DNA of 64,000 bases. It comes from Sphingobium cyanobacteriorum (GTDB lineage Bacteria > Pseudomonadota > Alphaproteobacteria > Sphingomonadales > Sphingomonadaceae). Shown here in pieces: positions 19,643 through 28,161 of this stretch. Location: positions 186,001-250,000 of the forward strand of contig NZ_JAUQOM010000003.1 in the NCBI RefSeq assembly GCF_030580935.1. Direction: 5' to 3'. Under the pieces are notes generated by a model. The model was not told the origin of the DNA, ran no database searches, and saw nothing but the letters and a program-made list of their open reading frames with translations. Position 1 is the first letter of the stretch. Each line of letters begins with the position of its first letter. The position numbers were made by a program, and so were the translations under genes.

Positions 19643-21110
19643 GCCAGCTTGCTCCGTCGCGTTCGATAAGGGCAATGGCCGCAGACGGACCCCAGTTCCC
19701 CGAAGAATAGGCGGCGGGCTTCATATGCGCTTCTTTCCACCCGTCGATGATGCTGTCGATCCAGGCCCATTGCGCCTCCACCTCGTCGCGGCGGACGAAC
19801 AGCGTCTGGTCGCCGGCCAGCAGGTCCAGGATCAGCCGTTCATAGGCGATGCGGCGGCGCTGCCCGGCAAAGGCAGCGGTCAGCGACACGTCCAGCGTCA
19901 CTTCTTCCAGATGCACCTGCCGCTCCAGCCCCGGCCGCTTGGTCATGATCTGGAGACGGATATATTCCTCCGGCTGGAGACGGATGACCAGCGTGTTGGG
20001 TTCCAGCCCCGTGCCACCCGCGCCATGCTGCCCGTCACGGCCGAAGATGCTGTGGCGCACCGGCTTGAACTGGATCACGATTTCGGACTGGCGCGTCGGC
20101 ATCCGCTTGCCGGTGCGCAGGTAGAAGGGCACGCCCTGCCAGCGCCAGTTGTCGACAAAGGCCTTCAGGGCGACGAAGGTTTCGGTGTCGGACGACTGGC
20201 CCAGTTCGTCGGCATAGCCGGTGACGATCTGCCCCTGCACCGCGCCGGGCGTATATTGGCCGCGCACGCTGTGGCTCTTGACCGTTTCCGCCGTCATCGC
20301 GCGGAGCGAGCGCAGCGCCTTGACCTTTTCGTCGCGCACCGCGGTCGGGTCCATGCGGGCGGGCGGTTCCATCGCGATGATCGAGAGGATCTGGAGCATG
20401 TGGTTCTGCACCATGTCGCGCAGCGCGCCGACCCCGTCATAATAGGAAACGCGGCCTTCCAGCCCGACCGTCTCGCCAACGGTGATCTGGACATGATCGA
20501 TTGCGGTGGCGTTCCACAGCGGTTCGAACATGACGTTGCCAAAGCGCAGGGCGAGGAGGTTCTGGACCGTTTCCTTGCCCAGATAATGGTCGACGCGGAA
20601 AATCTGTTCTTCCACGAACAGATGGCCGATGCCGTCATTCACTTGCCGGGACGAGACCAGATCCTTGCCGATCGGCTTTTCCATCGCGATCCGGGTGGTC
20701 GGCGTGATCAGCCCGGCATCGCTCAGCCCCTGGGCGGTCGGCGCGAACAGCGACGGCGGGGTGGACAGATAGACCGACAGGCCCCGTTCCAGCCGGCCGT
20801 CGATGCGATCGGCCAGCGTTGCGAACTGACCGGCATTGCCGGCCTCGACCGCCTGATACCGGATCATCGCGGCGAAGCGCGTCGCGATGTCCGCATCATA
20901 GCGGTCGGCGGGCAGGAATTGCCGCAGCGCCGCGTCGATTTCCGCGCGGAAGGCGTCATCCGTCATGTCGGACCGGGCAGAGCCGATGATCAGGAAATCG
21001 TCGGGCAGCAGCCCGTCGGACAGGAGATTGTAGAGCGAGGGAAAGATCATCCGGCGCGCCAGATCCCCGGTGGCGCCAAATAGCAGAAACGTAGCAGACG
21101 GTTCGGTCAA
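19635..21110 (-). CDS. zwf: Glucose-6-phosphate 1-dehydrogenase, TTG start
   Basis: Oxidises glucose 6-phosphate to 6-phosphogluconolactone with NAD(P)+. It has 491 residues. [20 protein letters not shown] binds the cofactor and [10 protein letters not shown] is the signature with the catalytic His. The frame begins with a TTG at 21110 preceded on the coding strand by GGAGAAGG (21118-21125), which fits a real start; there is no nearby in-frame ATG. First gene of the zwf-edd-glk-eda operon. No 6-phosphogluconolactonase gene is present in the operon. Confidence 0.95.
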
Positions 21111-21339
21111 AGGATGGTCCTTCTCCGGTTTGAATTGTCTATGTCTGCACGAAGCCGCCCTTATAGCGAGCGCAGATGGTTAGGCAAGGAGGCTATCGCG
21201 CATGCCTGTGCGCTGCAACACTGTGAGGCGGGCAGGTGGGCAGGCGGGTGGGGAGGGGCCGGCATGAAGGCTGCGGCGCCAGTTGGCCAGGGCCGGATCG
21301 CCGCCGGTTCAAAGCGCGCAGATAACCGGCGCACAAGCG

Positions 21340-21831
21340 CTACATGTCGGCCTTGGCCCGGTCGGTGACGTTGGCCAGGCTGGCCGCCCATGTCGCCAAT
21401 GGTCCATGCTGCTTGATGGTCTTGAGGCAAATGGTGCTGTCGAGCCGGTCCACGCCAGGCAGCTTGGACAGTTCGTACCGCAACAGATCGTCGAAATGGC
21501 CCACCGACCGGGCATAGATTCGCAGCAGATAGTCACCGCTGCCTGCGGTGGTATGGCATTCGATGACCGCCGGATGCGCCATGACGGCCTCTTCGAAATC
21601 CCGGTGCGCGCCCAGGCGGATCATCACCCGGACGAAGCTCTGTACATGCAGCCCCAGCGCGGCGGGATCGAGGCGCACGGTATAGCCTTCGATCACGCCG
21701 TCCTCCTCGCGCTGGCGAACGCGCGCCCAGCAGGGGGATTTCGACACGCCCACGCTTTCGGCCAGGTCGGCATAGGAAATCCGTCCCTGCCGTTCGAGCG
21801 CCTGAAGAATTTTCCAGTCTATCCTGTCCAT
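21340..21831 (-). CDS. Lrp/AsnC family transcriptional regulator
   Basis: 163 residues. The N-terminal helix-turn-helix (MDRIDWKILQALERQGRISY, then SKSPCWARVRQ as recognition helix) is followed by an RAM/AsnC ligand-binding domain (AHPAVIECHTTAGSGDYLLRI). It diverges from the phhA-kyn operon across a 178-base intergenic region with a repeated motif, so it probably controls that operon in response to an aromatic amino acid; the control is inferred from position. Confidence 0.9.
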   Translation of the reverse strand: MDRIDWKILQALERQGRISYADLAESVGVSKSPCWARVRQREEDGVIEGYTVRLDPAALGLHVQSFVRVMIRLGAHRDFEEAVMAHPAVIECHTTAGSGDYLLRIYARSVGHFDDLLRYELSKLPGVDRLDSTICLKTIKQHGPLATWAASLANVTDRAKADM

Positions 21832-21913
21832 CGTCCCTGGCCCTGAATCGTCGTCGTCACCTGATCTGTCAGGCTGGTGGCGGAACGATAATGGCATGAT
21901 GGCGCAGGACAAA

Positions 21914-21965
21914 GGACATTGTTCTGCCAGATGGCGAAAATGCCCATCAGAAAGGGACAATGTTC
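21914..21965. promoter_or_regulatory. Repeated operator-like motif between the Lrp-type gene and phhA
   Basis: GGACATTGTTC (21914-21924) and GGACAATGTTC (21955-21965) are near-identical and 41 bases apart, about four helical turns. The spacing and the position between a divergent Lrp/AsnC regulator and its likely target suit multi-site Lrp binding. The binding protein is inferred. Confidence 0.45.
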
Positions 21966-22009
21966 GTCAACAACAGGCGTAACATCGCCGCATCCGACAA
22001 ACATGCGAG

Positions 22010-23164
22010 ATGGTCATGGCCGCTACCCATATTTTCGATGCGCCACCGCCCGGCTGTGCGAGCGACTGGACGATGCCCCAGAATTGGGATGCGTTCACCG
22101 CGCAGGAGCATCAGGTCTGGGATATGCTGCTCGCCAAACATGCACAGGCGCTTGAACCGCTGGCCTCCAGGGCTTTTCTGAAGGGGCTGGACATTCTCAA
22201 CATGTCCCGTCCGGGCATTCCCGACCATCGGGAACTGAATGCGCGCCTCAAGGACAGCAACGGCTGGGAAGTGGTGGCCGTGCCCGGCTGGATCCCGAAC
22301 AAGCCGTTTTTCACGCATCTGGCCAACAAGCGCTTTCCCGCGGCCAATTTCATGCGTGACGGCAAGAATATGGACTATAATGAAGAGCCGGACATGTTTC
22401 ACGACATTTTCGGCCATGTCCCCATGCTGACCGATCCAGTATTTTCCGACTTTCTGGTTGCCTATGGCGAGGCCGGGCTGCGCGCCGAGCATATGGGCGC
22501 GGCGGATTATCTGGGCCGCCTGTGGCTTTATACCGTCGAATTCGGGCTGGTGGTCGAGGATGGCGAACTGCGCGCCTATGGCGGGGGGCTGTTGTCGAGT
22601 CTGGCCGAAACGACCCATGCGGTGACTGCGCCGGATGCGCGCCGCCTGTGGCTGGACATTCCGCGGGTGATGCGCACCGGCTATAATTTCGACAGTTTCC
22701 AGCATGTCTATTTCGTCGTCGAAAGCTTTGACGAGCTGCTGCGCCAGACCGAGGAAACCCGTTTCGCCGATGTCTATGCGCAGGTCATGCCCCTGCCCGA
22801 CCTGGCACCGTCGGCACGCACGCAGGAGGACCGGCCGTTCATGCCGGCGAAGGCGGGCGACGACAGGCCGGTCGAGCGATTGTCCCCGCGGCAACGCGAC
22901 GCCCTGCTGCCGGGGCTGGAGGCATGGACATTGGCCGATGACGGCGCGGCGATTGCGCGGCGCTTCGTTTTCGGCGACTTTGTGGCGGCATTCGGCTTCA
23001 TGACCCGTGCCGCGATCGTGGCGGAAAGGATGAACCATCATCCCGAATGGGCCAATGTCTATAACCGCGTCGATGTGCGTTTGACGACGCATGACGCCGA
23101 CGGGCTTTCGATGCGCGACATCGCACTGGCGCGCGCGCTGGACGCGCTGGCCGCGTCGGCATGA
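22010..23164 (+). CDS. phhA: Phenylalanine 4-hydroxylase fused to pterin-4a-carbinolamine dehydratase
   Basis: Converts phenylalanine to tyrosine using tetrahydropterin and iron, and appears to recycle its own cofactor. It has 384 residues, about 100 more than usual bacterial enzymes. The hydroxylase part has the iron ligands H131 and H136 in FHDIFGHVPML and E177 in LYTVEFGLV, with the usual 41-residue gap. Residues of about 287-384 form a complete PCD/DCoH domain: LSPRQRDALLPGLEAW, RRFVFGDFVAAFGFM, then AERMNHHPEWANVYNRV (H343-H344) and LTTHDADGLSMRD. A linker with RTQEDRPFMPAKAGDDR joins them. An ATG six bases on is an alternative start. First gene of the phhA-kynA-kynB-kynU run. Confidence 0.93.
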   Translation: MVMAATHIFDAPPPGCASDWTMPQNWDAFTAQEHQVWDMLLAKHAQALEPLASRAFLKGLDILNMSRPGIPDHRELNARLKDSNGWEVVAVPGWIPNKPFFTHLANKRFPAANFMRDGKNMDYNEEPDMFHDIFGHVPMLTDPVFSDFLVAYGEAGLRAEHMGAADYLGRLWLYTVEFGLVVEDGELRAYGGGLLSSLAETTHAVTAPDARRLWLDIPRVMRTGYNFDSFQHVYFVVESFDELLRQTEETRFADVYAQVMPLPDLAPSARTQEDRPFMPAKAGDDRPVERLSPRQRDALLPGLEAWTLADDGAAIARRFVFGDFVAAFGFMTRAAIVAERMNHHPEWANVYNRVDVRLTTHDADGLSMRDIALARALDALAASA

Positions 23165-23202
23165 ACCGCAGCGTCGCACAGCGGCTTTCAAGGGAGGTGG
23201 AT

Positions 23203-24102
23203 ATGGACGTTCGGCAGCGCGATGAGGATGGGGTCGCGATTTTTCAGGCCCGGATCGATGGCGAGAATATCGAATGGGACAATGGCCTGACCTATGCCCG
23301 GCACCTCCAGACCCGACAGCTTTTGAGCGCACAGGTGCCGGTGTCCGACAAGCCCGACGAAATGCTGTTCATCATCATGCACCAGACGATGGAATTATGG
23401 CTGAAGCTGGTTCTGCATGAAGTGGGGATCGTGGTGGAAAGCCTGCGCGCCGACGATTTTGCGCGGGCGGGCAAGACGCTGGATCGCATCGCCACCATCC
23501 AGCGGCACATGATCCATTCCTGGGAAGTGCTGGCCACGCTGACGCCGCATGATTTCCTGACCTTCCGTGGCTATTTGCGTCGCGCGTCGGGTTTCCAGTC
23601 ATACCAGTATCGCGAACTGGAATTCATGCTGGGCAACAAGCGCGCGGACATGATGATCGTCCACCGTGACGATCCGCAGGCGATGGAGCGGCTGACCGCC
23701 GCCTTCGAGGCGCCGTCGCTTTATGACGAGATATTGCATGTGCTGGCCCGGCATGGCCACCCGGTCCCCGCCGACTGCCTGGATCGCGATGTCAGGCAGC
23801 CGCATGTGCCATCGCCGGCGATCGAGGATATCTGGCTGACCATCTACAGCCATCCTTCGGCGCATTGGCCGCTTTACGACCTGGCCGAAAAGGTCACGGC
23901 GCTGGAATATTATTTTCAGGAGTGGCGTTTCAAACATATGAAAACCGTGGCCCGCGTTATCGGGCACAAGCCGGGTACGGGCGGGTCGGCCGGGGTCGAT
24001 TATCTGGTCAAGGCGCTGGGCCACAGCTTCTTTCCCGAACTCTGGTCGATGCGCACACGCATGGTCGCGCCGCGCGAAGGGGGCGATTATGTCGATGCCT
24101 GA
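23203..24102 (+). CDS. kynA: Tryptophan 2,3-dioxygenase
   Basis: Haem enzyme that opens the indole ring of tryptophan to give N-formylkynurenine. About 299 residues. GLTYARHLQTRQLLSAQ and the haem-ligand region MHQTMELWLKL are visible, as is SFQSYQYRELE. I chose the ATG at 23203 because AGGGAGGT lies just before it (23191-23198). An upstream in-frame ATG at 23161 overlaps the phhA stop and cannot be excluded. Second gene of the operon. Confidence 0.94.
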   Translation: MDVRQRDEDGVAIFQARIDGENIEWDNGLTYARHLQTRQLLSAQVPVSDKPDEMLFIIMHQTMELWLKLVLHEVGIVVESLRADDFARAGKTLDRIATIQRHMIHSWEVLATLTPHDFLTFRGYLRRASGFQSYQYRELEFMLGNKRADMMIVHRDDPQAMERLTAAFEAPSLYDEILHVLARHGHPVPADCLDRDVRQPHVPSPAIEDIWLTIYSHPSAHWPLYDLAEKVTALEYYFQEWRFKHMKTVARVIGHKPGTGGSAGVDYLVKALGHSFFPELWSMRTRMVAPREGGDYVDA

Positions 24103-24745
24103 ACCCGGCATGGGTGGTCGCATCCACGACATATCGCAGGTGCTGGGGCCGCAGACGCCGCTTTGGCCGGGCGAGCCGCCCTTCATACTGACCCGCCATG
24201 CCCAGATCAGCGAAAGCTGCCCCGTCAATGTCGGCGCCCTGTCCATGCCCCTGCATGCCGGCACGCATGCCGATGCGCCGCTTCACTATGACCGGGCGGG
24301 GGTCGCTTCTGCCGCGTGCGATCTGACGCCCTATATCGGCCCGTGCGTCCTGCTGGACGTGACCCAGGCAGGCCCGGTGGTGGGGGAAGGCGATATCGAC
24401 TGGGATGCGGTGAACGGCGCGGAACGGGTGTTGCTGCGAACCTACAGGGTCTTTCCATCCGATGCGTGGGACAGCGATTTCAAGGCGATCGCGCCGGCCG
24501 TGCTCCGGCGCATGGGCGACGGCGGCGTGCGCCTGATCGGGACCGATGCGGCCTCGATCGACCCGGAACAGTCCAAGACGCTGGCCGCCCATCATGCGGT
24601 CCGCACAGCCGACATGCGCATCATCGAGGGGCTGGTGCTCGATGGCGTGCCCCCCGGCCGGTATGAACTCATCGCCCTGCCGCTGAAAATCCATGGCGCG
24701 GACGCCAGCCCCGTCCGCGCGATCCTGAGAGAGATTGCCGCCTGA
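24089..24745 (+). CDS. kynB: Kynurenine formamidase (arylformamidase)
   Basis: Hydrolyses N-formylkynurenine to kynurenine and formate. It has 218 residues of the metal-dependent cyclase family. LHAGTHADAPLHY holds the metal-binding His and Asp residues, and LIGTDAASIDPEQSKTLAAH matches the family. It overlaps kynA by 14 bases, and its stop shares one base with the kynU start (TGATG). Confidence 0.94.
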   Translation: MSMPEPGMGGRIHDISQVLGPQTPLWPGEPPFILTRHAQISESCPVNVGALSMPLHAGTHADAPLHYDRAGVASAACDLTPYIGPCVLLDVTQAGPVVGEGDIDWDAVNGAERVLLRTYRVFPSDAWDSDFKAIAPAVLRRMGDGGVRLIGTDAASIDPEQSKTLAAHHAVRTADMRIIEGLVLDGVPPGRYELIALPLKIHGADASPVRAILREIAA

Positions 24746-25980
24746 TGACTGATCCATGCTCCACGCTCGCGGCGCTCGACGCCAGCGACCCCCTGGCCGG
24801 GTTCCGCGATTCCTTCGCCTTGCGGCCGGGCCTTCTCTATCTGGACGGCAATTCGCTTGGTGCGTTGCCGCGCGCCACCGCGGCCCGGCTCGCCCAGGCG
24901 GTCAGCCAGGAATGGGGCGAGGGCCTGATCACGTCCTGGCTGGGGGCCGGCTGGTCCACCGCGCCCGCGCGCATCGGCGACAAGATCGCCCGCCTGCTGG
25001 GCGCCGGGCCGGGTGAAATCGTTGCGGCCGATTCCACGTCGGTCAACATCTTCAAGGCGCTGACGGCGGCCTTGTCCCTGCGTCCCGGTCGCCCGGTCAT
25101 TTTATCGGAAGCGACCAATTTCCCCACCGATGTCTATATGATGCAGGGCATCGAAGCCTTTAGCGGCGGGCGGATCAGGGCCGTCACCGTCGCGCCCGAC
25201 GATATTGTCGACCGGCTGGACCAGGATGTCGCCGTGCTGCTGCTCACCCAGGTCCATTACAAGAGCGGCCGGGTGCGCGACATGGCGGAGATCACCCGGC
25301 GCGCGCAGGCCGTGGGCGCGCTGGTGGTCTGGGACCTCAGCCATAGTTCCGGCGCGGTCGAGGTGGACCTGAACGGCGCCAATGCCGACTTCGCGGTCGG
25401 TTGCGGCTATAAATTCCTCAATGGCGGGCCGGGCGCGCCGGCATTCCTGTTCGCCGCGCGCCGCCACCATGGCGCGACCCCGGTTCTGTCGGGCTGGTTC
25501 GGCCATGCCCGCCCCTTCGCCTTCGAGGAGGATTATGCCGCCGCGCCGGGGATCGAACGATTCCTGTGCGGCACGCCGCCGGTCCTTGGCCTGGCGGCGC
25601 TGGAAGTCGGCGTCGACCTGATGCTGTCGGCGGACATGGCCCAGGTACGGCGCAAGTCGATGCAGATGGGCGATATCCTGATCCAGTTGATGAAGCCGCT
25701 TTGCGCCGACCACGGTTTCTGCCTGATCAGCCCGGAGGACGGGCAGGCGCGCGGCAGCCAGGTCGCCTATGCGCATCCGCAGGGCTATGAAATCGTGCAG
25801 GCGCTCAAGGCGGTCGACGTGATCGCCGATTTCCGCGCGCCCGACATCATCCGTTTCGGCCTGACGCCGCTGTATCTGCGCTATGCCGACATGGCCGATC
25901 TGGTCGACCGGATCGGGACGGTGTGCCGCACGCGCAGTTGGGACAAGCCCGAATATAGGGAGCGTGCCGCCGTGACATGA
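24745..25980 (+). CDS. kynU: Kynureninase
   Basis: PLP enzyme that cleaves kynurenine to anthranilate and alanine. It has 411 residues. LYLDGNSLGALPR near the N-terminus, DLSHSSGAVEVDLN and the PLP-lysine segment GCGYKFLNGGPGAPAFLF are diagnostic. Together with kynA and kynB it completes tryptophan to anthranilate. No anthranilate dioxygenase or kynurenine 3-monooxygenase is seen in the window. Confidence 0.95.
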   Translation: MTDPCSTLAALDASDPLAGFRDSFALRPGLLYLDGNSLGALPRATAARLAQAVSQEWGEGLITSWLGAGWSTAPARIGDKIARLLGAGPGEIVAADSTSVNIFKALTAALSLRPGRPVILSEATNFPTDVYMMQGIEAFSGGRIRAVTVAPDDIVDRLDQDVAVLLLTQVHYKSGRVRDMAEITRRAQAVGALVVWDLSHSSGAVEVDLNGANADFAVGCGYKFLNGGPGAPAFLFAARRHHGATPVLSGWFGHARPFAFEEDYAAAPGIERFLCGTPPVLGLAALEVGVDLMLSADMAQVRRKSMQMGDILIQLMKPLCADHGFCLISPEDGQARGSQVAYAHPQGYEIVQALKAVDVIADFRAPDIIRFGLTPLYLRYADMADLVDRIGTVCRTRSWDKPEYRERAAVT

Positions 25981-26040
25981 CAGTCGCGGCCGGCCGGACG
26001 ATGCCCGATCATCGGGGATGCAAGCCGGCAACGGACAAGC

Positions 26041-26131
26041 AAGGACAGACAGCAAGGACAGACAGCAAGGACAGACAGCAAGGACCGGCAGGAATGACCG
26101 GCAGAAACGACCGGCAGAAACGACCGTCAGG
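26041..26131. repeat. Seven tandem copies of a 13-bp unit
   Basis: Three perfect copies of AAGGACAGACAGC (26041-26079) are followed by four diverged copies (AAGGACCGGCAGG, AATGACCGGCAGA, AACGACCGGCAGA, AACGACCGTCAGG), exactly 91 bases. A degenerate eighth copy may precede them. The array fills the gap between kynU and the FAH-family gene and ends 8 bases before the latter's start codon, so the last unit supplies its ribosome binding site. Confidence 0.9.
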
Positions 26132-26139
26132 GGGCATAT

Positions 26140-27063
26140 ATGCGTTTTGTTACTTTCAGCAGCCGCCAGGGCGGCAAGGATCATGGCCAGGCGCGCCTGG
26201 GCGTGCTGCACGACGATCTGGTGATCGATCTGGAGCGGTTCGGCGCGTGCGTGGGGCTGGCGCTGCCATCCACCATGCTGGACTTCATCGACATGGGACC
26301 GGCGGCGGTGCGGGTGGTGGCGACGGCGCTGGAGACGCTGGATGACGCGACCCGGATCGCCTGTGCCGTTCCGGTCGACAATGTCGCGCTGCTGGCGCCC
26401 ATTCCGCGTCCGCGCAAGAATATCTTCGGCATCGGCCTCAACTATACCGAGCATGTCGCCGAATCCGCGCGCGCGCTCGACACGGCGAACGCATTGCCCA
26501 GTGAGCCGGTGATCTTTTCCAAGCCGCCGACCGCGGTGGTCGCATGGGACCATCCGGTGCATCATGACGCCGCGATCACGCAGCAACTGGACTGGGAAAC
26601 CGAACTGGGCGTGGTGATCGGCCGCACCGCCCGGCGCGTGGCCGAACAGGACGCGCTGGACCATGTGTTCGGCTATACCGTGATCAACGACATCAGCGCG
26701 CGCGATTGCCGCCGTGCCGGGCAGTGGATCGTGTCCAAGGGGCAGGACACGTTCGCGCCGATGGGACCATGCATCGTCACCACCGACGAGATCGGCGATC
26801 CGCATGCACTGAACCTCGCCACCTATGTTAACGGCGTCGAAAAGCAGAACAGCAACACCCGCTTCATGCTGTTCAACGTCAACCGCATCATCGCCGACAT
26901 ATCGCGCGTGATGACGCTGGAGCCGGGCGACATCATCGCCACCGGCACCCCGGCAGGCGTCGGGGCGGGGCGCACGCCGCAGGAATTCATGTGGCCGGGC
27001 GATGTGGTGGAATCGGTTATCGAAGGCATCGGCGCCCTGCGCAATCCGATCATCGCGATCTGA
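26140..27063 (+). CDS. Fumarylacetoacetate hydrolase family protein
   Basis: 307 residues. The FAH C-terminal domain is clear: FGIGLNYTEHVAESAR, IFSKPPTAVVAWDHPV, then the metal-binding DWETELGVVIG and GYTVINDISARD, and a closing TGTPAGVGAGRTP. Members hydrolyse C-C bonds of fumarylpyruvate, acylpyruvates or muconate products, or decarboxylate them. It follows kynU in the same direction after the 13-bp repeats, which suggests aromatic catabolism, but the substrate cannot be named. AGGGG at 26129-26133 serves as ribosome binding site. Confidence 0.88.
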   Translation: MRFVTFSSRQGGKDHGQARLGVLHDDLVIDLERFGACVGLALPSTMLDFIDMGPAAVRVVATALETLDDATRIACAVPVDNVALLAPIPRPRKNIFGIGLNYTEHVAESARALDTANALPSEPVIFSKPPTAVVAWDHPVHHDAAITQQLDWETELGVVIGRTARRVAEQDALDHVFGYTVINDISARDCRRAGQWIVSKGQDTFAPMGPCIVTTDEIGDPHALNLATYVNGVEKQNSNTRFMLFNVNRIIADISRVMTLEPGDIIATGTPAGVGAGRTPQEFMWPGDVVESVIEGIGALRNPIIAI

Positions 27064-27163
27064 ATTTGGCGCAAGGCCGGGCTGGGCGGATTGCCCCTGC
27101 CATGCTCTGCCCATGTGCGCCGGGCCATGGCCCGCCGGTCGTCAGGGAAGCGGCGCCGGCCCT

Positions 27164-27889
27164 TTACCGGGCAGGAGCGCGGCCATTGGCAAAGGTCAGG
27201 ACCAGCGCGTCGCGCCAGGCGGGCTGGGCCGGGTCCAGGGCATGGATTTCGGTCACGCCGTGGAAGATGCGGCGATCGTCGATCAGCATCGTGTCGCCCG
27301 CTTCCGCCAGGGTGAATTCGCCCAGCGGCGCGCCATCGGGCGCGCCGATGCGGGTGACGCCTTCGCGCACGTTGCGCCGATCGATCAGCATCACCAGCAC
27401 ATGGTCGACACCGTCGCGGTGCATTCCTTCGGGGGTGGGGCGTCCGCTTTCATGCGCCTTCGCCTCGATACGGAACTGGTGCATCTCGACATGCCAGTCG
27501 CCCTTCCGGGCGGGATCGAAACTGTCGACGCAAAAGGACAGGATCGCGGTGAGGACCGGGCTGGCGACGGTGGCGTCCTCCACCGGATCGAACCAGCGCT
27601 GCACATCGCCGTTGAGCGGGTTATAGTCGCGGCTCTGATAATGGGGTTGATGGGCCATGCGGGTGAAGCGGCCAGCGACACAATGGAAGGTGGCGTGGCG
27701 GCGACGGCGGTAGCGGCCGCCATCGGCCATGAAGAGATCGGGGCCAAGATCGTTCCAGCTTGCCGCGAAAGCCGCCCATTGCGGTTCGGCGATGTCCAGC
27801 CGGTCGAACAGCACAGCGCCGGGGACACGGGCATAGCCGTCCTGGGCGAGGCCATATCCGATCCGGGAAGGGCTGTCCGTGTCGTGCAT
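27164..27889 (-). CDS. 2-oxoglutarate/Fe(II) dioxygenase family protein
   Basis: 241 residues. The facial triad appears as H-R-D in PEGMHRDGVDHVLVML with a distal His in RRIFHGVTEI. The overall pattern (RYRRRRHATF, QPHYQSRDYNPLNGDVQRWF, HQFRIEA) matches the Pfam family that includes bacterial free L-isoleucine hydroxylases. A free amino acid hydroxylase activity is therefore plausible but unproven. It is convergent with the FAH-family gene and divergent from the nucleoside hydrolase gene. Confidence 0.82.
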   Translation of the reverse strand: MHDTDSPSRIGYGLAQDGYARVPGAVLFDRLDIAEPQWAAFAASWNDLGPDLFMADGGRYRRRRHATFHCVAGRFTRMAHQPHYQSRDYNPLNGDVQRWFDPVEDATVASPVLTAILSFCVDSFDPARKGDWHVEMHQFRIEAKAHESGRPTPEGMHRDGVDHVLVMLIDRRNVREGVTRIGAPDGAPLGEFTLAEAGDTMLIDDRRIFHGVTEIHALDPAQPAWRDALVLTFANGRAPAR

Positions 27890-28161
27890 CTTCGCTCCTG
27901 TAGCGGAGGCAGGAGACGAGCGACAGGGCCAGTTTCCGCAGGGTGGGTTCCATCGCCCCCGGTCGGTGCGCGGCTGGTCGCGCCTTCTGGCGCGCCAGGT
28001 TCCGGCAGGATCGAACCCAGGGGATGCGGACGAGCGCGTCGTCAGGCGATGATCGGGACCATGCCGCCCGAAAGGGGAGATGGTGGTGGGAGGATGCGCA
28101 TTGCCTGTTCCCTGTTCCCCTTTATATGAAAATTCTTATTCTATCTTGGAGAGATGGGGCC

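Noticed and set aside
21111..21339. Small gene between zwf and the Lrp-type gene
   Set aside because: Frames there are Arg/Ala-rich without a ribosome binding site; the region most likely holds the zwf operon promoter.
26041..26131. CRISPR array
   Set aside because: The units are 13 bases long and directly adjacent with no spacers, so this is a tandem repeat.
27890..28161. Extra gene in the 272-base gap before the nucleoside hydrolase
   Set aside because: No reading frame with a plausible start, ribosome binding site or family features; probably a divergent promoter region.
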